DNA of 64,000 nt from Alopecurus myosuroides (lineage: Eukaryota > Streptophyta > Magnoliopsida > Poales > Poaceae). The notes under the pieces were generated by a model. It ran no database searches and was not told the DNA's origin. It worked only from the letters and a program-made list of their open reading frames with translations. The stretch spans positions 59,557,852-59,621,851 of the forward strand of contig CM054060.1 in NCBI GenBank assembly GCA_028641055.1, in the 5' to 3' direction. The position numbers were made by a program, and so were the translations under genes. Of this stretch, positions 1 through 10,090 are shown piece after piece (position 1 is the stretch's first letter; each line of letters begins with the position of its first letter).

Positions 1-19
1 TGTACGGCATGACACTAGA

Positions 20-75
20 TCCTGTCCATCACTTGGACAAAAATAATAAGCTGGTACATTTACAAGTTTTGGGAC
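20..75 (+). other. Tail of a dispersed locus copy (possible PHAS copy)
   Basis: The stretch containing ATCCTGTCC, AATAA and TACATTTACAAGTT aligns with the distal part of the locus copies ending near 7830 and 30800, which have ATCCTGTCC/AATAACAAATTTGCAAGTT and TACATTTGCAAGTT. I read it as the 3' end of another copy whose 5' part lies left of the window. The match is short, so this is tentative. Confidence 0.35.
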
Positions 76-1552
76 ATTGAATTATTTGAATGAACCTTTC
101 ATCTCCGAGGTACGTAATTAATACCAGTAGGTGGAGCAAAAGAATACGATTGTGGTCTGAAAAGAACCGTAGTACGAGTACTTTGATGAATTATGGAGCG
201 AAAGTATACCAGTAGTTTTGACTTGAAGCCTAAATTTCTAATTTCAGGAAAAATGTAGTACTATATTATACTCTGATGAATCTTCCAATTATTAAGTAAT
301 GAATCGCTGGGTCGATCGCGATGGCCTCTGATCTGAGATGGATGATGTGGTGGTGGTAGGAGTACTACAGCCATTTCAGGTTTCCATTTACTCCCTATTC
401 ATTGCTGGCGCGCCTTCATTATTTCTCTTAAATGTTCGTATGCTGTGCACGTCAATTGAATTCAATTCATTTGGCCGAGTTCCCGGTGGATGGACGTATT
501 TATCATCATCATCATCGAGTGAGTAATAATAATCTCTTCCTGCGACTGCAACCATATCGTGGAGTACTACCAGTCTCTCTGCAACCGATGATGAATATAT
601 ATTGGCGTCTTACACTTGAAAGAGAAGATGTAACTTCGCCTCGCTTTTCTTTGGCAGGAGAGAGTGATGAGAGGATATCGTTAGTCTACTTTTAGACCTA
701 GCTCAAGAGCAACTTCGCCCTTCTTAAACATGCCTCTGATCTTGTCATTATCACCAGCAACGAAAGGTGCATATTTAAGAACGTCACATAAGATTGGTCA
801 CTATCATGGCGATGTTTAGCTGTGTAGGCATCACAGATTGGGCATTTTGAGGCTGGGGTTTTGGACCTACGGATTTGTTTTTTGGACCTCCCGATTTGCA
901 CACCGGGACAGGGTGCAGCGGCAGGTCGAGGAGACAGCGGAGTCGGTGTTTTTTACCATTTTTCCAGTTGCCCATCCCTGCCGGCCGGCTGTCCCCTGGC
1001 TAGCAGCTTGACGAGACAGCGGAGAAACGTCCTACACGATGACAACCCCGAGACGTCACAACTGAAAAAAATACGCAGAGATTAGCAGTGGTGTCTGTAC
1101 GAGGAATTTTAAAATCGGATTAGTCGACGGCGACGTTGCGTGGTTAAGGTGAGGGTCAAAGGTGGAAGGGAGTCTAGTCTACGACTGACCACCGAGGACC
1201 GACGGTTCCCTCTTCGTGGCCCTCCGGATGAAATACGCCCGAGCAACCGACGCAGCCAAGCATAAAGAGACGAATTTATGAGCCTGTACTCAGACGTGTG
1301 GTACGCGCCACATAATGACGGTGGACGGAATGCCTCCGCCGGAGACTAATGGGCCAACCCTGATGCGCAGGAATATGGTCTAATGTTTCTTCAATACCCA
1401 CTTACCATCTGAAATGGGCCTGTGCATCAGGCAGGCTCACAGCGCATGCTCGGGGCTTCCGCACTGCCGGTTTCTCTACCTGGGTCGATCGATCAAAAAG
1501 AAAAAAAAGGAAATGCAGTCAAGGCATAGGTCGGCGGCATTCTTATTGGATA
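76..1552. other. Intergenic, nothing recognised
   Basis: No coding region, transposon terminus or RNA gene was recognised here. There is a short ATC run near 505-520. The region around 840-1090 is GC-richer and has short open stretches without family resemblance. Confidence 0.4.
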
Positions 1553-1866
1553 CTCCCTCCGTCCGCTTTTATTCTATATTCTGGATCATGATTTTGTTCA
1601 GAAATAATCTACATCCTAGATGGTCCCCACTCTAGTAATTAAGAGGGGAGAGAGGCCACACACCATGCATGCGCAGAGATTGGCCAAATTATATGAAATT
1701 TGCATGCATTGCATTAATTAAGATTAGTTTAACTAAGTAGGATGATTTGTTTCTTGTGAGAACTATAATTATGATGCATAGGAGATTGTGCAAAGTGGTA
1801 CTAATAAATGGTATCCTAATTTGTCTGAATTTTTCTAAGATGTAGATTAAATCCGGACGGAGGGAG
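1553..1866. mobile_element. Stowaway-type MITE
   Basis: Begins CTCCCTCCGTCCGC and ends in the inverted complement (CCGGACGGAGGGAG), flanked on both sides by TA. This is the classic Tc1/Mariner Stowaway terminus with a TA target duplication. At 314 bp it is a typical non-coding MITE. Confidence 0.85.
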
Positions 1867-2264
1867 TACTCCGCGTCGACGCATATAGCTCTAGGGCGTG
1901 TTTGCTTGCCCGCGGGTATTAAGGCGGCCGTTGCATGCAGTTTTGGCCAATTTGACTGTTATCTTCGGCTTAAAATATTTTCTAGAGGGATGCATATTTG
2001 GTCCAGACGGGCCCGATTTGAGTAGTCCCGCAAAAATCAGGCCATTCAAATCCGGCCCAAATTTGGTCGGAATATGAGCAGCCGCGGACATGGCGCGGAC
2101 GCGCTCTGGCGCGTGTGGTCAACACGGATGACCCACCCGTCAGTGACCTACCGCCTTTTCGCCTCCTCTTTCGGCCTTATTAAATATCACGCGTCCCCCA
2201 CTCGTCCCACTCCACCGCCCACACTCCCCCCACCCCGCACTCCACTGCATCCCCCACCCCGCCG
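1867..2264. other. Non-coding, GC-rich flank
   Basis: Contains GGGCGTGTTTGCTTGCCCGCGGG near 1896, which resembles termini of grass class II elements, and a C-rich stretch at 2195-2270 that leads into the decayed frame. No second terminus was identified, so no element is called. Confidence 0.3.
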
Positions 2265-2306
2265 GTGACAAACCCTAGCACCCCAGCCTCCCCTCCGCCC
2301 GCCGCG

Positions 2307-2988
2307 ATGACCGGCCGCTGGTGGCTTGGAGGCAAGAACGACCACGAGGCAGGGTCCTCGCGCCGCCGCGCCCCAACCCTCATTTCGTCTGGCCCCACCT
2401 ATCGCGATCCTAGTGTCTTGGCCCGACGTCCACCTCGCGGACGGGTGGCACCTCAATCCGGAGAGGATTTCGGATCCGCCTGTCCCCAAGGATGGCCTCG
2501 AGCGACAGGTCGAGATCCTCCGCCGCTGGGAGGAGCTTCCGGTGGACCTCCAGGGCCACCCCGCCTTCGCCTTGGCCTCCCGCCACTGAGTAACCTGGTT
2601 CGCGGAGGAGCACGACCTCCGCCGGCGTTCCTACTTCGAAGCACGCACCACGCGGGGTTCCCCGCAGGTCCCTCCGCCATCCTCTCCACGACGCCGCCGT
2701 GCTGCTGCGGCGCTGCGCATTGGCATCTCACAGCACCTGCCGGTCAATGAGGAAGACGAGGAGGACGACGACCTCCCCGACGACATCTCCCAGTGGGAGG
2801 GCTTGGGCGCGGCCCTCCACGACTCCGCCATGGATGCCAGAGAGCACTAGGAGGAGGATGAGCGCGAGGCCGCAGAGGCGGTGGCCACTATGGAGGCGGC
2901 CATGGCGGTGGCCTTGGAGGCGGAGGCGCGCGCGACAGCGGAGAACGAGGAGGCAAGGAGGGAAGCCCTCCAGCGTTGCCCATCCTAG
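2307..2988 (+). pseudogene. Decayed GC-rich reading frame, probably transposon-associated
   Basis: One GC-rich frame (from about 2326) stays protein-like over roughly 220 codons but is broken by in-frame stops near 2587, about 2848 and about 2986. An upstream ATG at 2307 lies in another frame, so a frameshift near 2320 is likely. Visible features: WPDVHLADGWHLNPERI, then an acidic run (EEDEEDDDLPDDISQWEG), then an Ala/Glu-rich helical stretch (AVATMEAAMAVALEAEA). I associate this layout with a repeated grass frame found in class II transposons, but I cannot name a family. It could instead be a decayed host gene. Function unknown. Confidence 0.4.
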
Positions 2989-3093
2989 TTCCGGCCGCTT
3001 GTAGGCCAGACGTGGCAGTGGACTGGGACGCCCCTCCGACTTGTCGGGCCACCTGTACCGCGAGCCGGACTACGTCATTCTTGACGACTAGCT

Positions 3094-3974
3094 CCGGCGA
3101 GAGGCGGCCGGGCCTAGGTCAGCCCTAGTTAGGTTTTGTTTTGCTATGTATCGGCCGTTTGTGCCCAAACCAAAGTAAGCTGCCCCGTAGAGCGCCTTCT
3201 ATTTTTCCGTCCACCCCCCCTCCCCCCCGCACGCCGGACCGCTGCTCAAGCAGACAAATTTGGTATGAATTTGTTCGTGTTCCGAGCAGCCCCATAGGAG
3301 TTACCCTTACCTATTTATATAGCACGAACCTCAAAGCAATTAAAAAATGACCTAAGTTAGTCTGAGTAGGAACGGCCGAATCGACCGTTTTTGGGACCAT
3401 CTCAGGTTCCAGCGAAAAGGCGAATCTGGGTGCAGGTGGGGTGGCTCCCTGGTATGTGCCCTCTAGTATGCTCACTTCCCTTAATCTGCTCCACTTAACG
3501 TCTCTCAAATCTAACTAAATATATTTTGATTGAATATAATGCGTACATGAAAAATATGCACCGACGAGTAGGTTTCATTCGCGTGCTCAGCTTTGACTTT
3601 CGCCCACTGTAACTTCCCAATTTCAAATCGTTGTTCGAAACATTTTTGGACGATTTTTTTCTTCAAATTCATCGCACTCTAATGCACGTTTGAATTATCC
3701 TTTCACGAGCAGTTGCATCTCGATGTTTCGCACAACTTTCACAATCGGTTCTCAAGAATCTCTCTTTACTAGAACTAGAGGGTTTAATTAGACGAATTAG
3801 ATTTTTTTTTTCTAATTGGGGTTTTGATGTGTTCACTCCCAATTAGATCTAGTTTCTAATTACTCTCTCTCTCTCTCATATGTTGAAAACTCCATCTTCA
3901 TTTTTTTTTATTATTGTGAAGTATTTCTTATTTAGTATCTTTATATTAAATAATAACCACTGATATGTAACACT
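3094..3974. other. Intergenic, nothing recognised
   Basis: AT-richer toward 3974, with short CT and T runs (3790-3910). No gene or element terminus was recognised before the CACTA-like element at 3975. Confidence 0.4.
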
Positions 3975-4337
3975 CACTGGTAGAAAAAAGGCCTTCCATA
4001 CGCCCCCATCAGTCCCCAAATTATGCGCACCGTGACTAAAGGGGTTTTAGTCCCGGTTCGGGAGGCGACCCGCGACTGAAGGTCATGTGTCGCGGTTTGG
4101 GAAGCGCATGGAGGGCTTTAATTCCGGTTGGCCTGGCCACCCGCGACTAATGATCCAAACTGCTGGCCTCCCTGTCTTTAGTCCCGGTTGGCCTGGCCAC
4201 CCACGACTAAAGATACAAACTGCTCGCCTCCCGCGCGGCGGTTTTATTTCGCGAGCGAGAGGCAGAAAGCCATTGCTACAGTGCGCATCCGAGAGTCTCT
4301 GTTTATTCTTCCTCTCTTCTTCCTCCACCAAGCACCC

Positions 4338-5061
4338 ATGGGTTCTCCCGTTTGGAACCTTCTACGTGTGTCCACACCATGCCGCAAGAATCTCGACGTG
4401 GCCTACACCAATATGTGCGAGAGGCTCCCCGATGCTCTTAAGCATTTGAGAAATCTCTATGAAGAAGCCGATGAACACCATAAGTTCTTCGGGCTTGATC
4501 TAGAGTATACGGCGAATCAACGGGATGTTGCCGTCATCCAGATTGCCTTCAAGGAGATCGTTTTGATCTTCCAATGGGCAAGGTAACACACACGTACAAT
4601 CTCTCTTGTAGGATAGTGTTGCATTTTCGATTTGTTTGTTGCATTGGAAGAATACACGTGTTGCAACATATCTAACACGTGTTTTATTTTTGTTGTTGCA
4701 GTAGTTCAAAGCAATCTCCGGAACTTGTTGATTTTCTTGTCAACAAGGGGTACGACTTCTGTAGCGTTGACATCACTCAAGACCGACAGAAGTTGATGCG
4801 CTTCGGTATTGAGATACCTGAAGATAGTGATCTTCAGGACCTTATCCATTTTGATGAAGTGTACGGGCACAAACCGGGATGGCTCCGATGGCAACTGCCT
4901 TCATCCACGCCGACTACAAAACCATGAAGTCTCGTTTCCCCTCGAGGAATCACATGTATCGGGGGAAGAACCCACTGGACCGGATCAATCTCGAGTATGC
5001 AGCAATAAATGCATACGTTGCCTTCGAGTTGTTCCGCATCTACTCTTCGGAGCTCGAGTAG
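4338..5061 (+). pseudogene. Captured DEDDy-type 3'-5' exonuclease domain gene, frameshifted
   Basis: Exon 1 runs from ATG 4338 to 4582 (donor GTAACA). Exon 2 starts at 4702 after a TTGCAG acceptor, and the splice keeps frame. The product resembles WRN-like/DnaQ-fold 3'-5' exonuclease domains. GLDLEY near residue 55 is motif Exo I (D-x-E), SVDITQDRQKL follows, and NLEYAAINAYVAFELF near the C-terminus is Exo III. A single-base loss near 4877 (HKPGM... reads HKPGW...) breaks the frame; the remaining codons to the TAG at 5059 lie in another frame. The Exo III aspartate (Y-x3-D) is Asn here. Both lesions argue against activity. It lies inside a CACTA-like element, so it is a captured copy rather than a host gene. 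Confidence 0.75.
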
Positions 5062-5753
5062 ATGTTGTTTGTGTACCGCATCTTGCGTTCGATATATGTA
5101 ATGGATATATTATGTAATGGATATATGTCTTTCTATTAATTTCTATATTATTTCTATATTAATTCCTAGCTATATTATTTCTATATTATGTCAAACACAC
5201 ATTTCAAAACAAACAAACAAAAACACATCCAGAAAACAAACAAAAACACATCAAGAAAACAAAACAGAAAAACTACCGTTTCTATATCTGTTCACCAAAA
5301 ACTACTGTTTCTATATCTGTTCACCAAAAATAAATCTAGAGGTCCAAAAATTAATCTAAGCCAGGAAAACATAGATCTAGTCAATACCAAACTCATCCAT
5401 TTGAATTTACTTCAAAATTCATTTTTGAACTCATTCTAAAAACCATAGAAGAGCCTACTGGTCTTTTATTAAAAAGGATGGTATTTTCATTTGGTTGTTG
5501 ACCTTTATGTGAGGCTAAGTGCTATGGATAGATCTTTTCAATGTCTATCCAGAACATTTTAGTTTGTCCATTTTGGTTATGTATTTTAAAAGTTAGGTTC
5601 AAATCATTCTCACAGATAGTCATTGCCAAAACAGTTCTTGTGTCCAAAATAATAGTCGAAACTTGGATCTGCAAATTTATATGGTTTAGATTTCATATGG
5701 TTTGGTTCATGAATTTTATCAGATTTTATTTTGCATTTAGGAAAGGGGAAAAT

Positions 5754-5963
5754 GAATTAGTTTTATTTTTCTAAATTTTTTGATATATTATTTGTATTTT
5801 TAAGATTTTAAAATGTATTAGTTTTATTTTTCTGAATATTTTGATATATTATTTGTATTTTAAGATTTTAAAATGAATTAGTTTTATTTTTCTGAATATT
5901 TTGATATATTATTTGTATTTTTAAGATTTTAAAATGAATTAGTTTTATTTTTCTGAATATTTT
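5754..5963. repeat. AT-rich tandem repeat, 60-61 bp unit, about 3.5 copies
   Basis: Units start at about 5754, 5815, 5875 and 5936 (partial). Each contains GAATTAGTTTTATTTTTCT, GATATATTATTTGTATTT and AAGATTTTAAAAT. It lies within the CACTA-like element. Confidence 0.85.
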
Positions 5964-6145
5964 TTTAGAAATAATACAAATTAAAAAGTTAATGTTTATT
6001 ATTTATTCAAATTATTAATTACATCATTACTTTTGTTTATTAAAAGATTTATTTGAAATTCAGACAATAAAGAAATATGACATCGACCAACATGTTAATA
6101 GAATTGATATGATACTAGTATCACATACATGCGTGCGAAACACTT

Positions 6146-6225
6146 GGATGCGGGACGGGATGGAACTCGGAAGTTAAGCGTGCTAGTGCTAGAGTAGTGG
6201 GAGGATGGGTGACCGAGCGGAAAGT
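6146..6225 (+). other. 5S-rRNA-derived stretch inside the CACTA-like element
   Basis: GGATGCG, GGAAGTTAAGCGTGCT and AGGATGGGTGACC occur in 5S rRNA order, so box A and box C of the 5S internal promoter are recognisable. The intermediate part reads AGAGTAGTGGG rather than the plant AGAGTAGTACT. The 5' third is shortened and the 3' end has diverged (CCGAGCGGAAAGT), so this is not a functional 5S gene. A related copy lies at 59273-59329. Confidence 0.7.
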
Positions 6226-6584
6226 TTGACCACGAGTAAGAAATTTGAATAGTGATAATTGTAGTTAGACACTAAGCAAATAATAAAAATTCTGAAAAAA
6301 AGGGAGTGAAAAATTGGAGTAAAAAATAATTAGAAACCCAAATAAATTAAAGAAATAACGAAATAGCATGTAGTCCCGGTTTGTGTGGCCAACCGGGACT
6401 AAAGTTCCTCCGCCCCCGGCGCACGTCACCCGCCCACGTGGACGGGCCTTTAGCCGCGGTTCGTAAGAGGGGCGACTAAAAGGGGGGGGGGGGGCTTTAG
6501 TCGCCCCTATTTAGTCCCGGTTGCGCGGCCGGGATTAATGGCCTTTGCGAACCGGGACTATAGGCCTATTTTCTACCAGTGACT

Positions 6585-7000
6585 CTACTCACATATAGGC
6601 ATCTGATGGATCCGTCATGTGGACCCTGAGACGATGTTGGGCCTTCGCATAAGATCGGCATATATTTCGACGAGAGAGAAGGACATGAATGAGTGGAAAT
6701 CTCAAAATGAAATAAATAGGGCTTAGATGTTTTCTTACCGTCTGATTAAGGGTAGTAGTGAAAATCTTATTGACTTAGAGTACGTGTCATGGAGTTAAGT
6801 AACAACTTTTGGCAACAGTTGATATCCACAAAAAGCGCATGCAAAGAAAAATGCTGGATAAAGAGAATGTCCTGTGGCCACCCGTCGACGCAATTCACCA
6901 AGATAAGGAGAAGGACGTTGGCACTAAGAGAAGGCAATCGCTCTTTTAATATTGAAGATTATAGTTAGATGTACAATAATTTAACGCTATATAATAAATA
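6585..7000. other. Intergenic, nothing recognised
   Basis: Unique-looking sequence between the CACTA-like element and the miR2118-motif locus. No gene or transposon terminus was seen. Confidence 0.35.
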
Positions 7001-7347
7001 AATAAATAAATAACTATGAATTTTCTTACCAAACTAGATGCGGAAATGCCACAAGCTGTGATTATCTGTTTGTAAAATTGGCAGTTTTTCTTTAGTGTAA
7101 ATCCACGATGGGGGCTCATTAGCTCAAAAAGAAAAATATTATCCGTTAATGTTGCTTCATGTAACAACATAGTAATTTCAGGGGCTCTAGGATACCATGT
7201 GCTCCTTCCATGTGGACTGATGCATGCATTAAAGCGCAACCATTTCACCTTTACAAAAGAAACATAGCGTGAAGTGTATACAATCTAGAGAAAGTTTTAA
7301 ACTTTGTATGATAATGTTGGCAAGACAACATAGCTAGAACGAATTAG

Positions 7348-7369
7348 TAGGTGTGAGAGGCATGGGGAA
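7348..7369 (+). promoter_or_regulatory. miR2118-like target site, copy 1
   Basis: Core GTGAGAGGCATGGGGAA. It is complementary to miR2118 with five non-matching positions, one of which is a G:U wobble. No complementary arm was found within about 120 nt on either side, so it is not a miRNA hairpin arm. Confidence 0.5.
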
Positions 7370-7711
7370 CATGGCGATCATTAGACTCCGATCCATTTTC
7401 CGCGCAAGGCAACAACATGGGGGGACTTGTTTTCTAATTCCATATATGTTGCGATTTTGGTGATGTGATTTGTGGATGTTAATCACGCTGCGGGAAATTT
7501 CCACTACATTATGAGTCATTCGTCGTTGATATCTTGGCGTGCAACACTTCTAGATCCTCGTACGTAGCAAAGACCAATAAAGTAATGTTAAGTGGACGGT
7601 CTCATGTCTCCCCATAGTTGTCTTCCCATGGAGTTGCATTGCAGCAGCATGAAGTATGTAGAGAAAATTATCTGCTTGATCGATCACGTCTGCTCTCACG
7701 CAAGGATTGTA

Positions 7712-7806
7712 CTACCTCCGATCCGGATTAAGTGTCGAAAAAACGCAACTATGCTAGTACAAAGTCCTGAACAGCCAGCGACACAATTTCGGATCGGAGG
7801 GAGTGG
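7712..7806. mobile_element. Stowaway-like MITE inside locus copy 1
   Basis: Ends CTACCTCCGATCCGG and, inverted, CACTCCCTCCGATCCG, flanked by TA. The paralogous copy at about 30770 lacks it, reading directly into the ATTTGCAAGTTCAT block. Confidence 0.65.
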
Positions 7807-7929
7807 TACATTTGCAAGTTCATGATTGATCATCCAACTTCGCATGTTAAGGAGATATATTTGTAACGTACTTTAACTACGCTGAGAGACAATGAGTCAC
7901 GTGTTAAAAATGATGATGTTTCTTTCCGA

Positions 7930-8730
7930 ATTCGGTTCTTGATAAAGCCTCGGAGCTTAGTGCTGATCTAGAGGGGGGCAATCTCTCCAGAGGTCATGAG
8001 GACCTTCATATACCCCTAAGAGGGTACGAAAAAGGAATCAACCTGATCATTCTATTTTATGCCGAGGTATTAGAATTAAGCTTAAATCTAAGAACCAATG
8101 AGAGGCTCTTTCTAGAACAGTTGGGAATTAAGAGACAATGCTAAATATTTTGTAGTTAGTGACACCATTAAAGATAACAAGTTAGACTTTTTCGCTTAAT
8201 TTAGTCGGGTGCTTTTGAGTTAATATTGCATTCCACCATAAGGAAGGTCCATAGGAATTCTGGTTGGTCTCAATTCTAATATTATCGAAGTTAATTAAAA
8301 TATTATCCCAGGAGAACAATGCGTCAAGTTTCACATTTCCACAAAACCGGACAAATTTGAATGGTCCCTAGTTGCCGTGTATGAGGCAGCTGGATGAACA
8401 AAAATGTGAATTCCTATATGAGCTTGTATGTATATGTGAGGATGAAGAATTGCCTCTTTTAGTTGGAGGCTATTTTAACATTATGCGTCGATAGGATGCA
8501 AAGAATAATGAAAATTTTCATGCACGTTGGGCTTTCATATTTAATGCTATGATCAAAATTCTAGAACTGAAAAATCAGACTTACCATGCAGGCAATACAC
8601 GTGGGCTGCCGTGGAGAGAACCCTACCTACGAGAAGCTTGATAGATTGCTCGTTAGTGTTTCCTAGGAATATAATTTTCCATGGGCGGCCGTGCTGGTGT
8701 TGAATAAAGAGGGATCTGATCATATGCCAC
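7930..8730 (+). pseudogene. LINE ORF2 endonuclease-domain remnant
   Basis: Many stops and frameshifts, but conceptual translation shows L1-type APE endonuclease blocks in order. These are SIGILVGLNSNIIEVN, STKPDKFEWSLVAVYEAA, a degraded LLVGGxFNIMR block (8455-8490), NFHARWAFIFNAMIKILELK and a degraded EKLDR...VLNKEGSDHMPL. The last motif is the SDH signature of the endonuclease. It is cut at 8731 by the gypsy LTR. It may be the 5' part of the same plus-strand LINE family seen at 16801 and 28854. Confidence 0.65.
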
Positions 8731-10090
8731 TGATACTCACAGGTATAGGGGATCGCTGAAATCTCCGTTGCAAAGTGTTATCCAAATTTATAGTTCGACT
8801 CAAGGGGAACATAATAATACTGATAAGACTTTGGCAATTAAGACGTCACTCTCAATCACACATGTATATCAATAAACTCGCAGCAGCAGTGGTGATAGTA
8901 GTAATATGATTCATGTAACCAAAATAAAACAACAGTAGTAACAAGGGTTTCCCAGTTTTCACCGGAAAAGTGAAAGTGTAAATCAGAGATTTAAAACGTA
9001 GGCGTGAGGTGAAAGCGGAGTGTTGCATGAATAAGATTGATCATATAATAAAATACAAATAGCAATGGGGCTTTTCTCTAACTTCGATATATGTAGGTAT
9101 GTGTTCCGAAAATAGTTGTGCGTACTAACCAAGAGAATTTGCACAACATCTATTGTCCTACCTGCCCATTTCACCGGGGCCAACTAGGAACTACAGGTAA
9201 TTAAGGTCTACCCTTTCGAATAGCATGGAACAACGCATTAACACTTCATGAACACATAGAATCCTCAAACTAAGACATCTCCACCTTGTTTTCCCTATAT
9301 GTCACTTTTAGGGTTCGTTGGTTCAACATAAAAGCAGGCAATAAACTTTGCAGATAAATACCAAACTCAATTATATGATGATGCAAAGTAAGTTCAGTAC
9401 TGAAATCATGCCACTTGGTCCCTAGTAGTAAGCATTAAACATAACATAAGTGCATCAACACAATACAAAAGTATCCTCAAGATAAACCCCTAAAATCTCG
9501 AACAACGGGTATCATTATATGATCAATCTCATCCAATCCTCATCCACCTCATATGCCTACAGCGGACTACTCACACATGGTGATGGTGAGGGAGCTCATG
9601 GTCGATGGAGATGAAGGCGGTGAAGATGGCGGCGAAGACGGCCTCCGGATCCCTTCTTCGGGGGAGAAATCCTGGATCAATCTGTCTCCGAAAACCAAGA
9701 TCGAGGTGGTGGCGGCGCTCTGTTTCGCGAATAGCTCTCCCCTTCTAGGTCAGCCACTTTTTCGTATATATGAGGGGATACACGAAAGCCGAAGGAGAGG
9801 CGGTGCTCGAGGCCCAAGATAGGTGGGCCCATGCAGCCAATGAATCTGGCAGCATGGGGCCCCCTCTTTTCCTCCTCGGACACTTCTTCATGTCCATCTT
9901 TTGCATGAAGTCCTTCTTTCCATAAAAAATTACGTAGTATTTTTTTCCGATTTCATTTCCCGCAAAAACAACCAGAAACGAGACTTTGCCAAAAACAACG
10001 TCAGATTCAACAGTTTTACTCAAATATGGGAAGACTCCGGAGCAAATTATGAAGCAAAGTGATTGCAAAAGTAGATGCATTTTAGGTGGA

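Larger units (their letters stand above)
3975..6581. mobile_element. Complete CACTA-like element with captured exonuclease gene
   Basis: Left end CACTGGTAGAAAAAAGGCC and right end (inverted) CACTGGTAGAAAATAGGCC, flanked by the 3-bp duplication ACT (3972-3974 and 6582-6584). Terminal CACT, 3-bp TSD and repeated subterminal motifs (TAGTCCCGGTT and its complement) are CACTA-superfamily features. The 2607-bp element has no transposase. It carries a frameshifted exonuclease-domain gene (4338-5061), a 61-bp AT-rich tandem repeat and a 5S-rRNA-derived stretch. It is non-autonomous and gene-carrying (Pack-type). Confidence 0.8.
7000..7850 (+). ncRNA. Candidate 21-PHAS precursor locus, copy 1
   Basis: Aligns over several hundred bases with copy 2 (30200-30835). 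Shared blocks are a GATGCATGCATTAAA upstream element, a degraded TATA-like TTTACAAAAG (7250-7259), TGTTGGCAAGACAACATAGC, the 22-nt site at 7348-7369, CGATCATTAGACTCCGATCC, TATATGTTGCGATTTTGGTGAT and a distal ATTTGCAAGTTCATGATTGATC. No long open frame is conserved between copies. The 22-nt site matches the miR2118 target consensus as I remember it at 17 of 22 positions. Grass reproductive 21-nt phasiRNA precursors are clustered non-coding transcripts with one such site near the 5' end, and this fits. A Stowaway-like MITE interrupts the distal part at 7712-7806. The TATA box is weak here, so this copy may be inactive. Confidence 0.5.

Noticed and set aside
4338..5061. Host exonuclease gene
   Set aside because: It is frameshifted, lacks the Exo III Asp, and lies wholly within a TIR element with a target duplication.
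6146..6225. Functional 5S rRNA gene or a Cassandra TRIM
   Set aside because: The 5' third is shortened and the 3' end diverged. The stretch lies between CACTA-type ends, not in an LTR.
9553..9822. Protein-like frame beginning MPTADYSHMV
   Set aside because: It lies within the gypsy 3' LTR and reads over a GAAGGCGG repeat; no domain is present.
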